Shown: positions 1-7,155 of the stretch, in pieces
How the letters are laid out: each line of letters begins with the position of its first letter
Position numbering within the stretch: position 1 is the stretch's first letter
DNA from: Paraclostridium ghonii
Lineage (GTDB): Bacteria; Bacillota; Clostridia; Peptostreptococcales; Peptostreptococcaceae
Direction of reading: 5' to 3'
Assembly (NCBI RefSeq): GCF_023653455.1
Contig: NZ_JAKEDR010000023.1
Span: forward strand, 1 to 28,744
Length of the DNA stretch: 28,744 nt
Position numbers and translations under genes: made by a program
Notes under the pieces: model-generated
The model's input: the letters and a program-made list of their open reading frames with translations, nothing else
What the model was told of the DNA's origin: nothing
The model's database searches: none

Positions 1-351
1 GTATTAGATTTGTATCTAAATATTGTTATGATTTAAATGGAAACACTTTTATAGATATTTAAAGGGTTGTAGTAACTTTAAATTTATTTTTACTTAGCTT
101 TATTTAAATAAAAAAAATAGAGTAAATAATTTTAATATTCTTATAATAATTTTTAAAATACATATAGAAATATTATAATAAATTCAATCTTGAAAAACGA
201 TTGCATCAGATATGAATAAAAAATTTATTGAATTTTAATAAAAATATTGGATTAAAATCTCATATTTTATTAAAAACATAGGACATAAAATTATATTTTT
301 AATGAGAATGAGTTTTAATAAAAAAATTAACTAGAAAGGAGGGAAATTATA
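1..351. other. AT-rich non-coding leader upstream of the RiPP locus
   Basis: I see no credible gene here. The stretch ends in the strong ribosome binding site AAGGAGGG (about 337-343) of the first precursor gene. An imperfect inverted repeat pairs TTTTAATAAAAATAT at 233-247 with ATATTTTATTAAAA at 262-275, and the same TTTTAATAAAAA word recurs near 313. The promoter of the peptide operon should lie here, but I could not single out a convincing -35/-10 pair in such AT-rich DNA. Confidence 0.5.
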
Positions 352-516
352 ATGAAATTTATAAAAAAACCAGCAAAAAAGTTTGAAGAAGGATATTGCT
401 ACGATTGCCCTAATTTAGGATGCTTCGCTAACTTCTCAGGATCATGTGGATCAGATTGTACTACTAATGGGTCTTGTCCTAGCAATAAAGGATGTATAGT
501 TAATAGTGGAAATTAA
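352..516 (+). CDS. Cys-rich RiPP precursor peptide 1 (54 aa)
   Basis: Short gene with a strong ribosome binding site (AAGGAGGG, 8-9 nt before ATG). The first 16 residues, MKFIKKPAKKFEEGYC, are shared with the four following peptides and look like a leader recognised by the maturase. The rest is a Gly/Ser/Asn/Cys-rich core with Cys at 16, 19, 24, 32, 36, 42 and 48. Phe28 stands where peptide 2 has Cys, so this copy has seven cysteines and peptide 2 has eight. There is no signal peptide and no double-glycine site. The radical SAM gene downstream makes it a likely substrate for thioether or related crosslinking; that function is inferred. It resembles in general style the clostridial Cys-rich (CLI_3235-like or ranthipeptide) precursors. 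Confidence 0.85.
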   Translation: MKFIKKPAKKFEEGYCYDCPNLGCFANFSGSCGSDCTTNGSCPSNKGCIVNSGN

Positions 517-555
517 ATTTAAAATTAATATTAATTAGGAAATGGGGAACTTGTG

Positions 556-720
556 ATGAAATTTATAAAAAAGCCAGCAAAAAAGTTTGAAGAAGGATAT
601 TGCTACGATTGCCCTAATTTAGGTTGCTTTGGTAATTGTTCAGGAGCATGTGGATCAGATTGTACTACTAATGGGTCTTGCCCTAGCAATGGTGGATGTA
701 TAGTTAATAGTGGAAAGTAG
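556..720 (+). CDS. Cys-rich RiPP precursor peptide 2 (54 aa)
   Basis: Near duplicate of the gene 39 nt upstream: same length, identical leader, and only a few core changes (Phe28 to Cys, Ser31 to Ala, Lys46 to Gly, Asn54 to Lys). It has eight cysteines at 16, 19, 24, 28, 32, 36, 42 and 48, giving a more regular four-residue spacing through the middle of the core. Its ribosome binding site (GGGGA, 550 region) is weaker than that of copy 1. The nucleotide identity extends through the gene, so this is a recent tandem duplication. Probable role: second substrate of the radical SAM maturase at 1538-2881. Confidence 0.85.
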   Translation: MKFIKKPAKKFEEGYCYDCPNLGCFGNCSGACGSDCTTNGSCPSNGGCIVNSGK

Positions 721-792
721 ATATATATACATTATAATAAGAATGAAATATATAGATTGATAGTAAATACATCAAATTTATTATCGTTTAGA

Positions 793-848
793 AAAGTGGA
801 AAAGAAAATTGTAGTTATAGATTTTATGTTAAATTTCTTTTCCACTTT
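793..848 (+). promoter_or_regulatory. Long hairpin between precursor pairs
   Basis: AAAGTGGAAAAGAAA (793-807) pairs perfectly with TTTCTTTTCCACTTT (834-848) around a 26-nt loop. No T-run follows, so it is not a classic terminator. It separates precursors 1-2 from 3-5 in the only large gap of the peptide cluster. It could be an mRNA-stabilising or processing element, or a weak attenuator. A TATAAT at 897-902 may be the -10 of a second promoter for precursors 3-5, but its -35 is poor. Confidence 0.45.
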
Positions 849-928
849 CCACATCTCAAAAGCAAAATAATTAAAAGTTTTAATTGTATGATTTATTATA
901 ATGTATATTACATAAGGAGGAGATTGTA

Positions 929-1051
929 ATGAAATTTATAAAAAAACCAGCAAAAAAGTTTGAAGAAGGATATTGTTTTTTAGGTTGTGATGTTGATTGT
1001 GATTACTGTAATATTCACCAGTGTAATGTGTGTATGATTTTCCATAACTAA
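929..1051 (+). CDS. Cys-rich RiPP precursor peptide 3 (40 aa)
   Basis: Preceded by AAGGAGGAG. The leader is identical to those of peptides 1 and 2, but the core is of a different type: it starts CFLGCDVDC and has six cysteines at 16, 20, 24, 27, 32 and 35, then a hydrophobic tail (MIFHN). The Cys-x3-Cys-x3-Cys start with interspersed Asp recalls radical SAM substrates in which Cys is joined to backbone or side-chain carbons, but the crosslink type cannot be read from sequence. Its closest relative is the next gene. Confidence 0.83.
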   Translation: MKFIKKPAKKFEEGYCFLGCDVDCDYCNIHQCNVCMIFHN

Positions 1052-1083
1052 GTAATATTTAAATTAAAATAGGAGTGAAAAAT

Positions 1084-1206
1084 ATGAAATTTATAAAAAA
1101 GCCAGCGAACAAATTTGAAGAAGGATATTGTTTTTTAGGCTGTGATGTTGATTGTCATCCTTATTGTAATATTGTTGGGTGTGATTTATGTGTTCGTTAC
1201 TATTAA
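1084..1206 (+). CDS. Cys-rich RiPP precursor peptide 4 (40 aa)
   Basis: Paralogue of peptide 3, with AGGAG 8-9 nt before ATG. The leader differs from the consensus only by Asn9 for Lys. The core again begins CFLGCDVDC, then has cysteines at 28, 33 and 36 and an aromatic tail (VRYY). Six cysteines in total. Compared with peptide 3, the second half of the core has diverged while the leader and first Cys triad are kept, as expected if the leader is bound by one common enzyme. Product and activity are unknown. Confidence 0.83.
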   Translation: MKFIKKPANKFEEGYCFLGCDVDCHPYCNIVGCDLCVRYY

Positions 1207-1271
1207 TAAAGATAAAATTTAATATAGTAAATGTATAAATTTTTATTAAATTAAAATAGGAGGAGATTTTA

Positions 1272-1421
1272 ATGAAATTTATAAAAAAACCAGTAGCAAA
1301 ATTTGAAGAAGGATATTGTTTTTTAAGTTGTAATATGAAGTGTAATGATAATTGCTCAAATAACTGTGTTAGCAACTTAATTTGTGTTAGCAACTATAGT
1401 TGTATGAGCTACAATGCATAG
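1272..1421 (+). CDS. Cys-rich RiPP precursor peptide 5 (49 aa)
   Basis: Has an AGGAGGAG site and a 5' flank nearly the same as that of peptide 3. The leader is MKFIKKPVAKFEEGYC. The core begins CFLSCNMKC and has cysteines at 16, 20, 24, 28, 32, 38 and 44: five at exact four-residue spacing, then two at six-residue spacing within a VSN-containing duplicated motif (CVSNLICVSNYSC). Asp is nearly absent and Asn is abundant, unlike peptides 3 and 4. It lies 116 nt upstream of the maturase gene and is the last precursor of the array. Confidence 0.83.
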   Translation: MKFIKKPVAKFEEGYCFLSCNMKCNDNCSNNCVSNLICVSNYSCMSYNA

Positions 1422-1537
1422 TGACTGTATAAATATAAGCATTTACCATTAGTCTATGATTCTAATTTAAAATAAGAGTAAAATTGATAAATAAAGATAT
1501 GACATAAAATATTATTTGTGAGATGAGAGGACCGATT

Positions 1538-2881
1538 ATGAAAAAATCTAAATATAACAAAATAATAAAATTAGAAAATGGAAAAACAATAGCTTTTAAT
1601 AGTTTAACTTGTGCATTAGCAGAAGTTGATGGAGAATTTTTAAATGTATTAGAAAATATAGAAAATATAGACACAGATAATATAAGTGGAAAAATGAAAG
1701 AATTAGTTGATGACATGTCAGAAGGTAATTTTATAACTCAAAATGAAACAGATGAGTTGAAGTTAATAAAATATAGAAATTATAGTGGGAAATTTTCAAA
1801 TCACGCTTTAGGATTAGTTATTGCTCCTACGTTAGCATGTAACTTTGCTTGCCCTTATTGCTATGAAACTCCAAAACCTGGAATGATTAGCAAAGAAGTT
1901 CAAGATTCTTTAATAAAAATGATAGAAGAAAATGCTAAACGCAAAAAAAATATTAGTATCACTTGGTATGGAGGAGAACCTCTATTAGCTAAAAATATAA
2001 TAGCTGAATTTTCTAAAAGAGCTATAGAAATAACTGAAAGAGAAGGAGTTTATTACTCATCATATATTGTAACAAACGGATATTTAATAGATGATGAAAT
2101 TATTCAAATTTTCAAAGATTCAAGAATAGGTGGAGCTCAAATTACAATAGATGGACCTCCAAGTATTCATAATCAAAGAAGAATATTAAAAAATTCAAAT
2201 GATGAGACATTTGATAAAATAGTTGGAAATATTAAAAAACTTATTGCTGGTGGAATTACAAATGTAGCAATAAGAATAAATATTGATAAGACTAATGTGA
2301 ATTATGTTGAAGAATTACTAGATATTTTAGAAGAAAACGATTTAAAAGATGCAACTATTAGTTTAGGTCATGTTAGTGCATACACAGAGGCTTGTAGTAG
2401 TATAGAAAGCAACTGCTTAACTGTAGAAGAATATGCAAAGGAAGATAGAAAATATCAAAAGATACTTTTTGAAAGAGGTCATAAAGTAGCAGGTGGATAT
2501 CCATACTATCCAAGTATAAAAGCCAACTACTGTTGCGCAGATAATACAGGTGCGTATGTAATCGATCCAGAAGGATATATGTATAAATGTTGGAATGATG
2601 TAGGAAATACAGATAGAGCAGTTGGAAAAGTTAATGAAAAGATAAATGAAAAAATGCATGCTCTAAATATGGAATATATTATGTGGTCTCCATTTGAAAA
2701 TGAAAAATGTGTAGAATGTGAGCTATTACCAATATGTATGGGTGGATGCCCATATAATGGATTATTAAACAATGATCCGAAGTGTGAAAAATGGAAATTC
2801 AGTCTTGAACAAACAATAATCGCTACATATGAACAAGATGGTAAAACAGAATGTAAAAAAGGATGTTGTGGATGTGAATAA
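1538..2881 (+). CDS. Radical SAM/SPASM peptide maturase
   Basis: Likely modifies the five upstream Cys-rich peptides. The start at 1538 is chosen because GAGAGG lies 8 nt before it; an in-frame ATG at 1523 has no good site. The protein is 447 aa. The radical SAM cluster motif CNFACPYC (Cys101, 105, 108) is followed by the WYGGEPLL motif and a TIDGPPSIHNQRR segment typical of SPASM peptide maturases. The SPASM region has cysteines at 332, 333, 351, 391, 394, 400, 404 and 416, with CVEC...CMGGCPYNG. The last nine residues contain four cysteines (439, 443, 444, 446), which is unusual. The family resembles clostridial Cys-rich peptide maturases (CcpM-like, CLI_3235 precursor partners) from memory; the exact chemistry is not established here. 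Confidence 0.9.
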   Translation: MKKSKYNKIIKLENGKTIAFNSLTCALAEVDGEFLNVLENIENIDTDNISGKMKELVDDMSEGNFITQNETDELKLIKYRNYSGKFSNHALGLVIAPTLACNFACPYCYETPKPGMISKEVQDSLIKMIEENAKRKKNISITWYGGEPLLAKNIIAEFSKRAIEITEREGVYYSSYIVTNGYLIDDEIIQIFKDSRIGGAQITIDGPPSIHNQRRILKNSNDETFDKIVGNIKKLIAGGITNVAIRINIDKTNVNYVEELLDILEENDLKDATISLGHVSAYTEACSSIESNCLTVEEYAKEDRKYQKILFERGHKVAGGYPYYPSIKANYCCADNTGAYVIDPEGYMYKCWNDVGNTDRAVGKVNEKINEKMHALNMEYIMWSPFENEKCVECELLPICMGGCPYNGLLNNDPKCEKWKFSLEQTIIATYEQDGKTECKKGCCGCE

Positions 2882-3503
2882 TATTAACTTTTATGCTAAA
2901 GATTTAAGCGTATTAAAAGGTATTAAGAACTATTCAGACTTTTATAATAGAATAAATAAAATAAGGGAAATATTTGATTTTGATAAAAAAGTTGTAATAG
3001 ATGTTATGAATGATTTAAAAGAATTAGAAGATTTAATTGAAACGAAAGTACCTAAATGGGTAATCGGGACAAGTTTCGATAATGTAATTTTAATCTTAGA
3101 TCATGATAAATGGAAAAAATCAAATAGTGAAACTGTTGAAAATTTAATACTACATGAATTTGTTCATGTAGTATTAAATTTAAAATCAAAAGGAAATTTA
3201 CCTATATGGTTAAATGAAGGATTGGCTGTGTATTTTTCTGATCAGTATCATTTATTTAAAAATCAAAACTTTGATAATAACATTGATGTTAATTTTTATG
3301 AGGTAGATTATAAAAATGAAAATGTATATTATATAGGTATTTATGTACTTATCAAATTAATCGATAGATATGGTATAGAAAAAGTTGTTCATGAGGCTTT
3401 AAATACTAAAGAATTTGAAAAAAACCAAATTTTTAGAAATGATAACTTACTAAGTCTTATAAATAATAATTCAACAAGCACATTTAAAGACCTTAAATAT
3501 TAA
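2868..3503 (+). CDS. Gluzincin-type metallopeptidase, candidate leader peptidase
   Basis: The zinc motif HEFVH (His96, Glu97, His100) is followed 17 residues later by Glu117 in WLNEGLAVYF, the arrangement of M1/MA-clan (gluzincin) peptidases. There is no signal peptide or membrane segment, so a cytoplasmic enzyme is expected. The start is uncertain: the gene overlaps the maturase end. GTG 2868 and GTG 2874 both have AAAAGGA upstream, while ATGs at 2829 and 2838 lack a site. Overlap with the maturase suggests coupled translation. The ABC transporter that follows lacks its own peptidase domain, so this protein is the best candidate for removing precursor leaders (inference). Confidence 0.8.
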   Translation: MDVNNINFYAKDLSVLKGIKNYSDFYNRINKIREIFDFDKKVVIDVMNDLKELEDLIETKVPKWVIGTSFDNVILILDHDKWKKSNSETVENLILHEFVHVVLNLKSKGNLPIWLNEGLAVYFSDQYHLFKNQNFDNNIDVNFYEVDYKNENVYYIGIYVLIKLIDRYGIEKVVHEALNTKEFEKNQIFRNDNLLSLINNNSTSTFKDLKY

Positions 3504-3580
3504 CTTGATAGTATATTTAAAGTATCTTTAAAAAGTAGATTATATAAAATATAATTATACAAATGCTTTAGGGAGACGAT

Positions 3581-5293
3581 ATGAGAAAATTTATAAAAGA
3601 TTTATGGAAAATAGCAAAAATATATAAATGGTATGAGTTTAAAGGCCTAGTATATACTGTTTTATATACAATTGCCGTATTTAAGGTACCATTGATTTTT
3701 AAAGATATAGTTGATAATGTAATTCCAAGTGATTCTTTGAAAAATTTAACAATAGGTATGTTGATGTTTTTTGTTGTTTGTATGTCTCAACCTATATTTG
3801 GATATTTAAAAAACATGATATTTATGAATGTCAGTGAAAATATGACTATATTATTTAGAGAAAAAATGTTTAATAAGATTATAAATGCACCTATGGATTT
3901 CTTTGATAATAGCAATAATGGAGCCATTGTTTCTAGAATAAGTAATGATGGAAAAAGTATTAGCGAATTTATTGCTAATTTTTTTATTATCATTCTAAAA
4001 AATATAATTTTAATAGCTCTAGTAATAATACAAATGCTGTTTTTATGTAAAGAAGTAACCCTTATAGTTATTTTTTTATATGGAGTTTATTTCTTTTTTA
4101 ACTGGAAAGTATCAAAGAAATTTTCTCCAATGTCAAGAGAAATTCAAAAGAGTTATGATCAAATATGTATAAAAATTAATAGAAGTGTTAGCTCGATAAA
4201 CACTATAAAAGCCTTTAATAAAGAAGAACAAGTAAAAAATGAGTTTAAAGAAATAATAGAAACTAACTATTTAAATAGTATTAAATATAAAAAGTTAGGT
4301 ATGTTAATGGGTAGTATTAGCAATGCAATAATGATAACATCTCTAGCCATTATATATGGAATGGGAAGTCTATTTGCTATGAATGGGACAATTACTATAG
4401 GAACAGTAATGGCTCTAGGCACTTATTTTCAAATATTAGGGCAACCTGTAAATGAGCTATTAAATAGCAATATAGATATACGTACTATAATGCCTATATT
4501 TGATAGAATTAACGAATATATTAATTTAGAAACTGAAAAAGCTAGTGATGGAAAGAGTGATATTACATATATTGAAGAAATAGAAATGAAAAGTGTTGGT
4601 TTTAAATATAAAAATGGAAGTAAAGCCTTAAACAATATCAATTTTAAATTACCATCAAAAGGAATTTTCGCATTCGTAGGAGATTCTGGAGCAGGAAAAA
4701 GTTCTTTAATAAAATTATTAAGTGCATTTTATAATTCATATGATGGAGAAATAAGAATAAATCAAAAAGAACTAAAATCTTATGGGGTAAGTGATGTAAG
4801 AAAAGTTATAAGCTTAGTTTCTCAGGATATAGAATTACTTAATGAGTCAATTAAAGACAATATAAAGATGGGAAGAAATATAGAAGAATCACAAATAAAA
4901 GAAGTTATTAAAAACCTTAATTTAGAAGAAACAATAGATAAATTAGAGGGTAAATATGAAACAATAATTAATGAAAGAGTTAATTTATCAGGTGGAGAAA
5001 AACAAAGGATATCTATTGCAAGAGCTTTAGTAGAGGATTCTTTAGTTTATATATTTGATGAACCTACAGCTGCACTTGATACAATTAATGAAAAAAAAGT
5101 GAAAGATATCTTAGAAGAGTTATCAAAGGATAGACTTGTAATAATAATAACTCACAATCTAAGTTTATTAAATAAAGCAGATTGTATATATACAATGAAA
5201 AATGGAGAAATAGTAGAAAATGGGAATTATGAAACTTTAATAAAAGGTGATACATATTTTTCTAAACTTATTAATGAACTTTCTAAAAAATAA
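3581..5293 (+). CDS. ABC exporter, fused membrane and ATPase domains
   Basis: 570-aa half-transporter expected to export the modified peptides. An N-terminal exporter membrane domain (about residues 15-300, several long hydrophobic helices) is followed by an ATPase domain with Walker A GDSGAGKS (Lys373), the Q-loop VSQD, signature LSGGE (469-473), Walker B IFDEPTAALD and a switch histidine in ITHN. It begins directly with MRKFIKDLWKIAKIYKW and has no N-terminal C39 peptidase domain, unlike bacteriocin PCAT transporters. GGGAGA precedes the ATG. It would work as a homodimer. Located 77 nt after the peptidase gene in the same orientation. Confidence 0.9.
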   Translation: MRKFIKDLWKIAKIYKWYEFKGLVYTVLYTIAVFKVPLIFKDIVDNVIPSDSLKNLTIGMLMFFVVCMSQPIFGYLKNMIFMNVSENMTILFREKMFNKIINAPMDFFDNSNNGAIVSRISNDGKSISEFIANFFIIILKNIILIALVIIQMLFLCKEVTLIVIFLYGVYFFFNWKVSKKFSPMSREIQKSYDQICIKINRSVSSINTIKAFNKEEQVKNEFKEIIETNYLNSIKYKKLGMLMGSISNAIMITSLAIIYGMGSLFAMNGTITIGTVMALGTYFQILGQPVNELLNSNIDIRTIMPIFDRINEYINLETEKASDGKSDITYIEEIEMKSVGFKYKNGSKALNNINFKLPSKGIFAFVGDSGAGKSSLIKLLSAFYNSYDGEIRINQKELKSYGVSDVRKVISLVSQDIELLNESIKDNIKMGRNIEESQIKEVIKNLNLEETIDKLEGKYETIINERVNLSGGEKQRISIARALVEDSLVYIFDEPTAALDTINEKKVKDILEELSKDRLVIIITHNLSLLNKADCIYTMKNGEIVENGNYETLIKGDTYFSKLINELSKK

Positions 5294-5324
5294 TACTTTA
5301 CGTTTAATCTAAAAGGAGAAAATT

Positions 5325-6020
5325 ATGAAAAAATCTATTATAAAAAGTAGTATAGCATTTTTCAATGGAAAGTGGGCTAATTATAGTAAAGAAGAAGTTT
5401 CAGAGTATAGTTTTAATATTGAAGGTGATAAATTAACTATAAAGAATACTTGTAGTAACTTAAAAATAAAAAAAGGTGATTTTTTAGATGTTAAAATAAC
5501 TATGAAAAAACAACTTGGTGGAACAAATGGAGAAGAGTTAAAAGATTCATTAAAAAGTATTTACTGTGAAGTTAAAGATGGAGTTATATATGTTAATCCA
5601 TTATCCAAAAATATATCGAGCATAAACTCTACTAATATTGAAACTATAATTATGATTCCTAATAATATTAACTCCCTTGAAATTGAAAGTAAAATTGGCA
5701 ATGTTTTATTAGATGACGATTATGATGTATTAGATATAAATATGAATATTGGCGAATTGGATTATACTGGAGAACTAAAAAAGTGTTATATAAATTCTAA
5801 AATAGGTGATATAAGATTAAATCTAAATGAAATTAAAGACTATTATAAATATAAGATTAGTAAAGAAATTGGTAACATAAAAGTTATTGTTCCAAAGTCA
5901 AGTAAAATCAATATTATAGGGATATCAACTAATGATATAAAAGGTGAAATTGAAATTAGTAGTGATGGAGCTATAATTGATATAAATAAGAAAATATCAA
6001 ATATAAGTATAGATAATTAA
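5325..6020 (+). CDS. DUF4097-like beta-repeat protein
   Basis: 231 aa, with AAGGAG before ATG and 31 nt after the transporter gene. The middle and C-terminal parts contain repeated strands with IGNV, IGEL, IGDI and IGNI turns (about residues 120-200), the pattern of the DUF4097 family, thought to form a parallel beta structure. No signal peptide or membrane helix is evident despite the Lys-rich start. Its place at the end of the RiPP operon would fit self-protection or a scaffold for biosynthesis, but neither is shown. The family assignment is moderately secure; function is unknown. Confidence 0.7.
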   Translation: MKKSIIKSSIAFFNGKWANYSKEEVSEYSFNIEGDKLTIKNTCSNLKIKKGDFLDVKITMKKQLGGTNGEELKDSLKSIYCEVKDGVIYVNPLSKNISSINSTNIETIIMIPNNINSLEIESKIGNVLLDDDYDVLDINMNIGELDYTGELKKCYINSKIGDIRLNLNEIKDYYKYKISKEIGNIKVIVPKSSKINIIGISTNDIKGEIEISSDGAIIDINKKISNISIDN

Positions 6021-6100
6021 AAGACTACACTGGTGAAATTCCTATTTGCACGATCAAATTTGAATACAAAAACTGACACTTAACGGGTATAAACTAATAT

Positions 6101-6153
6101 GGTCTGTGGCATGAACAACTTTAAAAGAGTCATGTAACAGGTCCATTTTTTTA
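6101..6153 (+). terminator. Imperfect hairpin plus T-run ending the RiPP operon
   Basis: GGTCTGTGGCATGA (6101-6114) pairs imperfectly with TCATGTAACAGGTCC (6130-6144). A T-run (6146-6152) follows at once. The upstream 80 bases after the stop codon (6021-6100) are noticeably richer in G+C than the neighbouring DNA and encode nothing I can see. Confidence 0.6.
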
Positions 6154-6228
6154 TTACTTCTTACCTTGGAGTGTCTGTTATGATATAATACTAAATGAAT
6201 TAGGCTGTATAAGATTGGAGGTACTACT

Positions 6229-6735
6229 ATGAAGCATAAAGTAGTAAAAAAACAAAATATAAGTAGTCACTGTGTAGTTTGTGGAGTTGATAACGATTTA
6301 GGTCTTAAAGCTAACTTTTATGAATTAGAGAATAATGAACTACTAGCAATATGTGATACTAAAGAATGGCATCAAAGTTATCCAGGCAGAATGCATGGTG
6401 GAATGTCTGCAGCTATACTAGACGAAACTATAGGTAGAGCGATAACTATGATAGATGGAGAAGTTTGGGGAGTTACTGTTTCTCTTGATTTAAAATATAA
6501 AAAACCTGTACCAACAGATTGCACCATAAAAGTAGTAGGAAGAATAACTAGAGATACTAGGAAACTATTTGAAGGAACTGGAGAAATAATACTACCTAAT
6601 GGTGAAATAGCTGTAACAGCAAAAGGTAAGTATATGAAGTTGCCAGTAAATAGAATAATAGAAGATGAAGATGATTTAGCAAGAGAATGGTTAGAAGCAG
6701 AAAATGAGGAAGATATGGAATACATAGAATTATAA
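6229..6735 (+). CDS. PaaI-like hotdog-fold thioesterase
   Basis: 168 aa, with GGAGG 8-9 nt before ATG. Residues 12-24 hold the SHCVVCGVDN segment found at the start of many hotdog thioesterases. The core motif RMHGGMSAAILDE (54-66) supplies the usual active-site His-Gly-Gly and acidic residue, and VTVSLDLKYKKPVP is the typical central strand. Probably hydrolyses an acyl-CoA or similar thioester; the substrate is unknown. The acidic C-terminal tail (EDEDDLAREW...) extends past the domain. It stands alone after the RiPP terminator and is probably not part of the peptide pathway. Confidence 0.85.
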   Translation: MKHKVVKKQNISSHCVVCGVDNDLGLKANFYELENNELLAICDTKEWHQSYPGRMHGGMSAAILDETIGRAITMIDGEVWGVTVSLDLKYKKPVPTDCTIKVVGRITRDTRKLFEGTGEIILPNGEIAVTAKGKYMKLPVNRIIEDEDDLAREWLEAENEEDMEYIEL

Positions 6736-7155
6736 AAATTATACTTGAAAATTACTTAATAAAAAGGGATTGTTTTAAAAATAAGTAGCTAAGGATTAAT
6801 CTATAAGTTTTAGGTACATTTAAAGTTTATTAGCTTTGGGAGTAAAACTTATAGATTGATCCTATGAGATTTATTATTTGAAATAATCTCTTTTAAGTTT
6901 GTTGATTTTACTATCTTAGAGTTAAAGAAAGATTATATTTTTCATCTATAAAATAAATCCAATATAAGCAGTATTATGGTAAAAAAATTTTTTCTATAAA
7001 TCCAAAGAAATAGTACATTTAAGAAATGGATCAAGGATTAAAATAACATATTTATAAAATTTTAATCCTTATAAAAAATACATGGTTTATATTTCTTATT
7101 TAATGAAATCATATTAATATACGCTAATAATATGATTAAATTTTGGAGGGAAAAA
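6736..7155. other. Non-coding gap with two hairpins
   Basis: No gene is supported. A 21-bp inverted repeat (6792-6812 with 6843-6863, one G-T wobble, 30-nt loop) lies just after the thioesterase gene; it has no T-run and could be a small mobile-element remnant or an RNA element. A second perfect 12-bp stem pairs AAGGATTAAAAT (7033-7044) with ATTTTAATCCTT (7059-7070). Both stems share the AAGGATTAA word. The ldh ribosome binding site lies at 7145-7150. Confidence 0.6.
6792..6863. repeat. 21-bp inverted repeat with 30-nt loop
   Basis: The arms begin AGGATTAATC and end GATTGATCCT and match over 21 positions with a single G-T pair. The structure is symmetric and lacks a T-run, so it is not an ordinary one-way terminator. 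Confidence 0.7.

Noticed and set aside
1091..1393. Minus-strand ORF of 100 aa across the precursor genes
   Set aside because: It lies opposite to two well-supported precursor genes with ribosome binding sites and has AT-rich low-complexity composition.
6021..6145. Intact cobalamin riboswitch
   Set aside because: Two short words resemble conserved ends, but the outer helix, the CCCGC-ACTG segment and the usual length are missing.
6378..6725. Minus-strand ORF of 115 aa inside the thioesterase gene
   Set aside because: Shadow of a gene with clear HGG motif and ribosome binding site on the plus strand.
7132..7155. Upstream ATG start for lactate dehydrogenase
   Set aside because: No ribosome binding site before it, while TTGGAGGG sits just before ATG 7156 and the family starts there.
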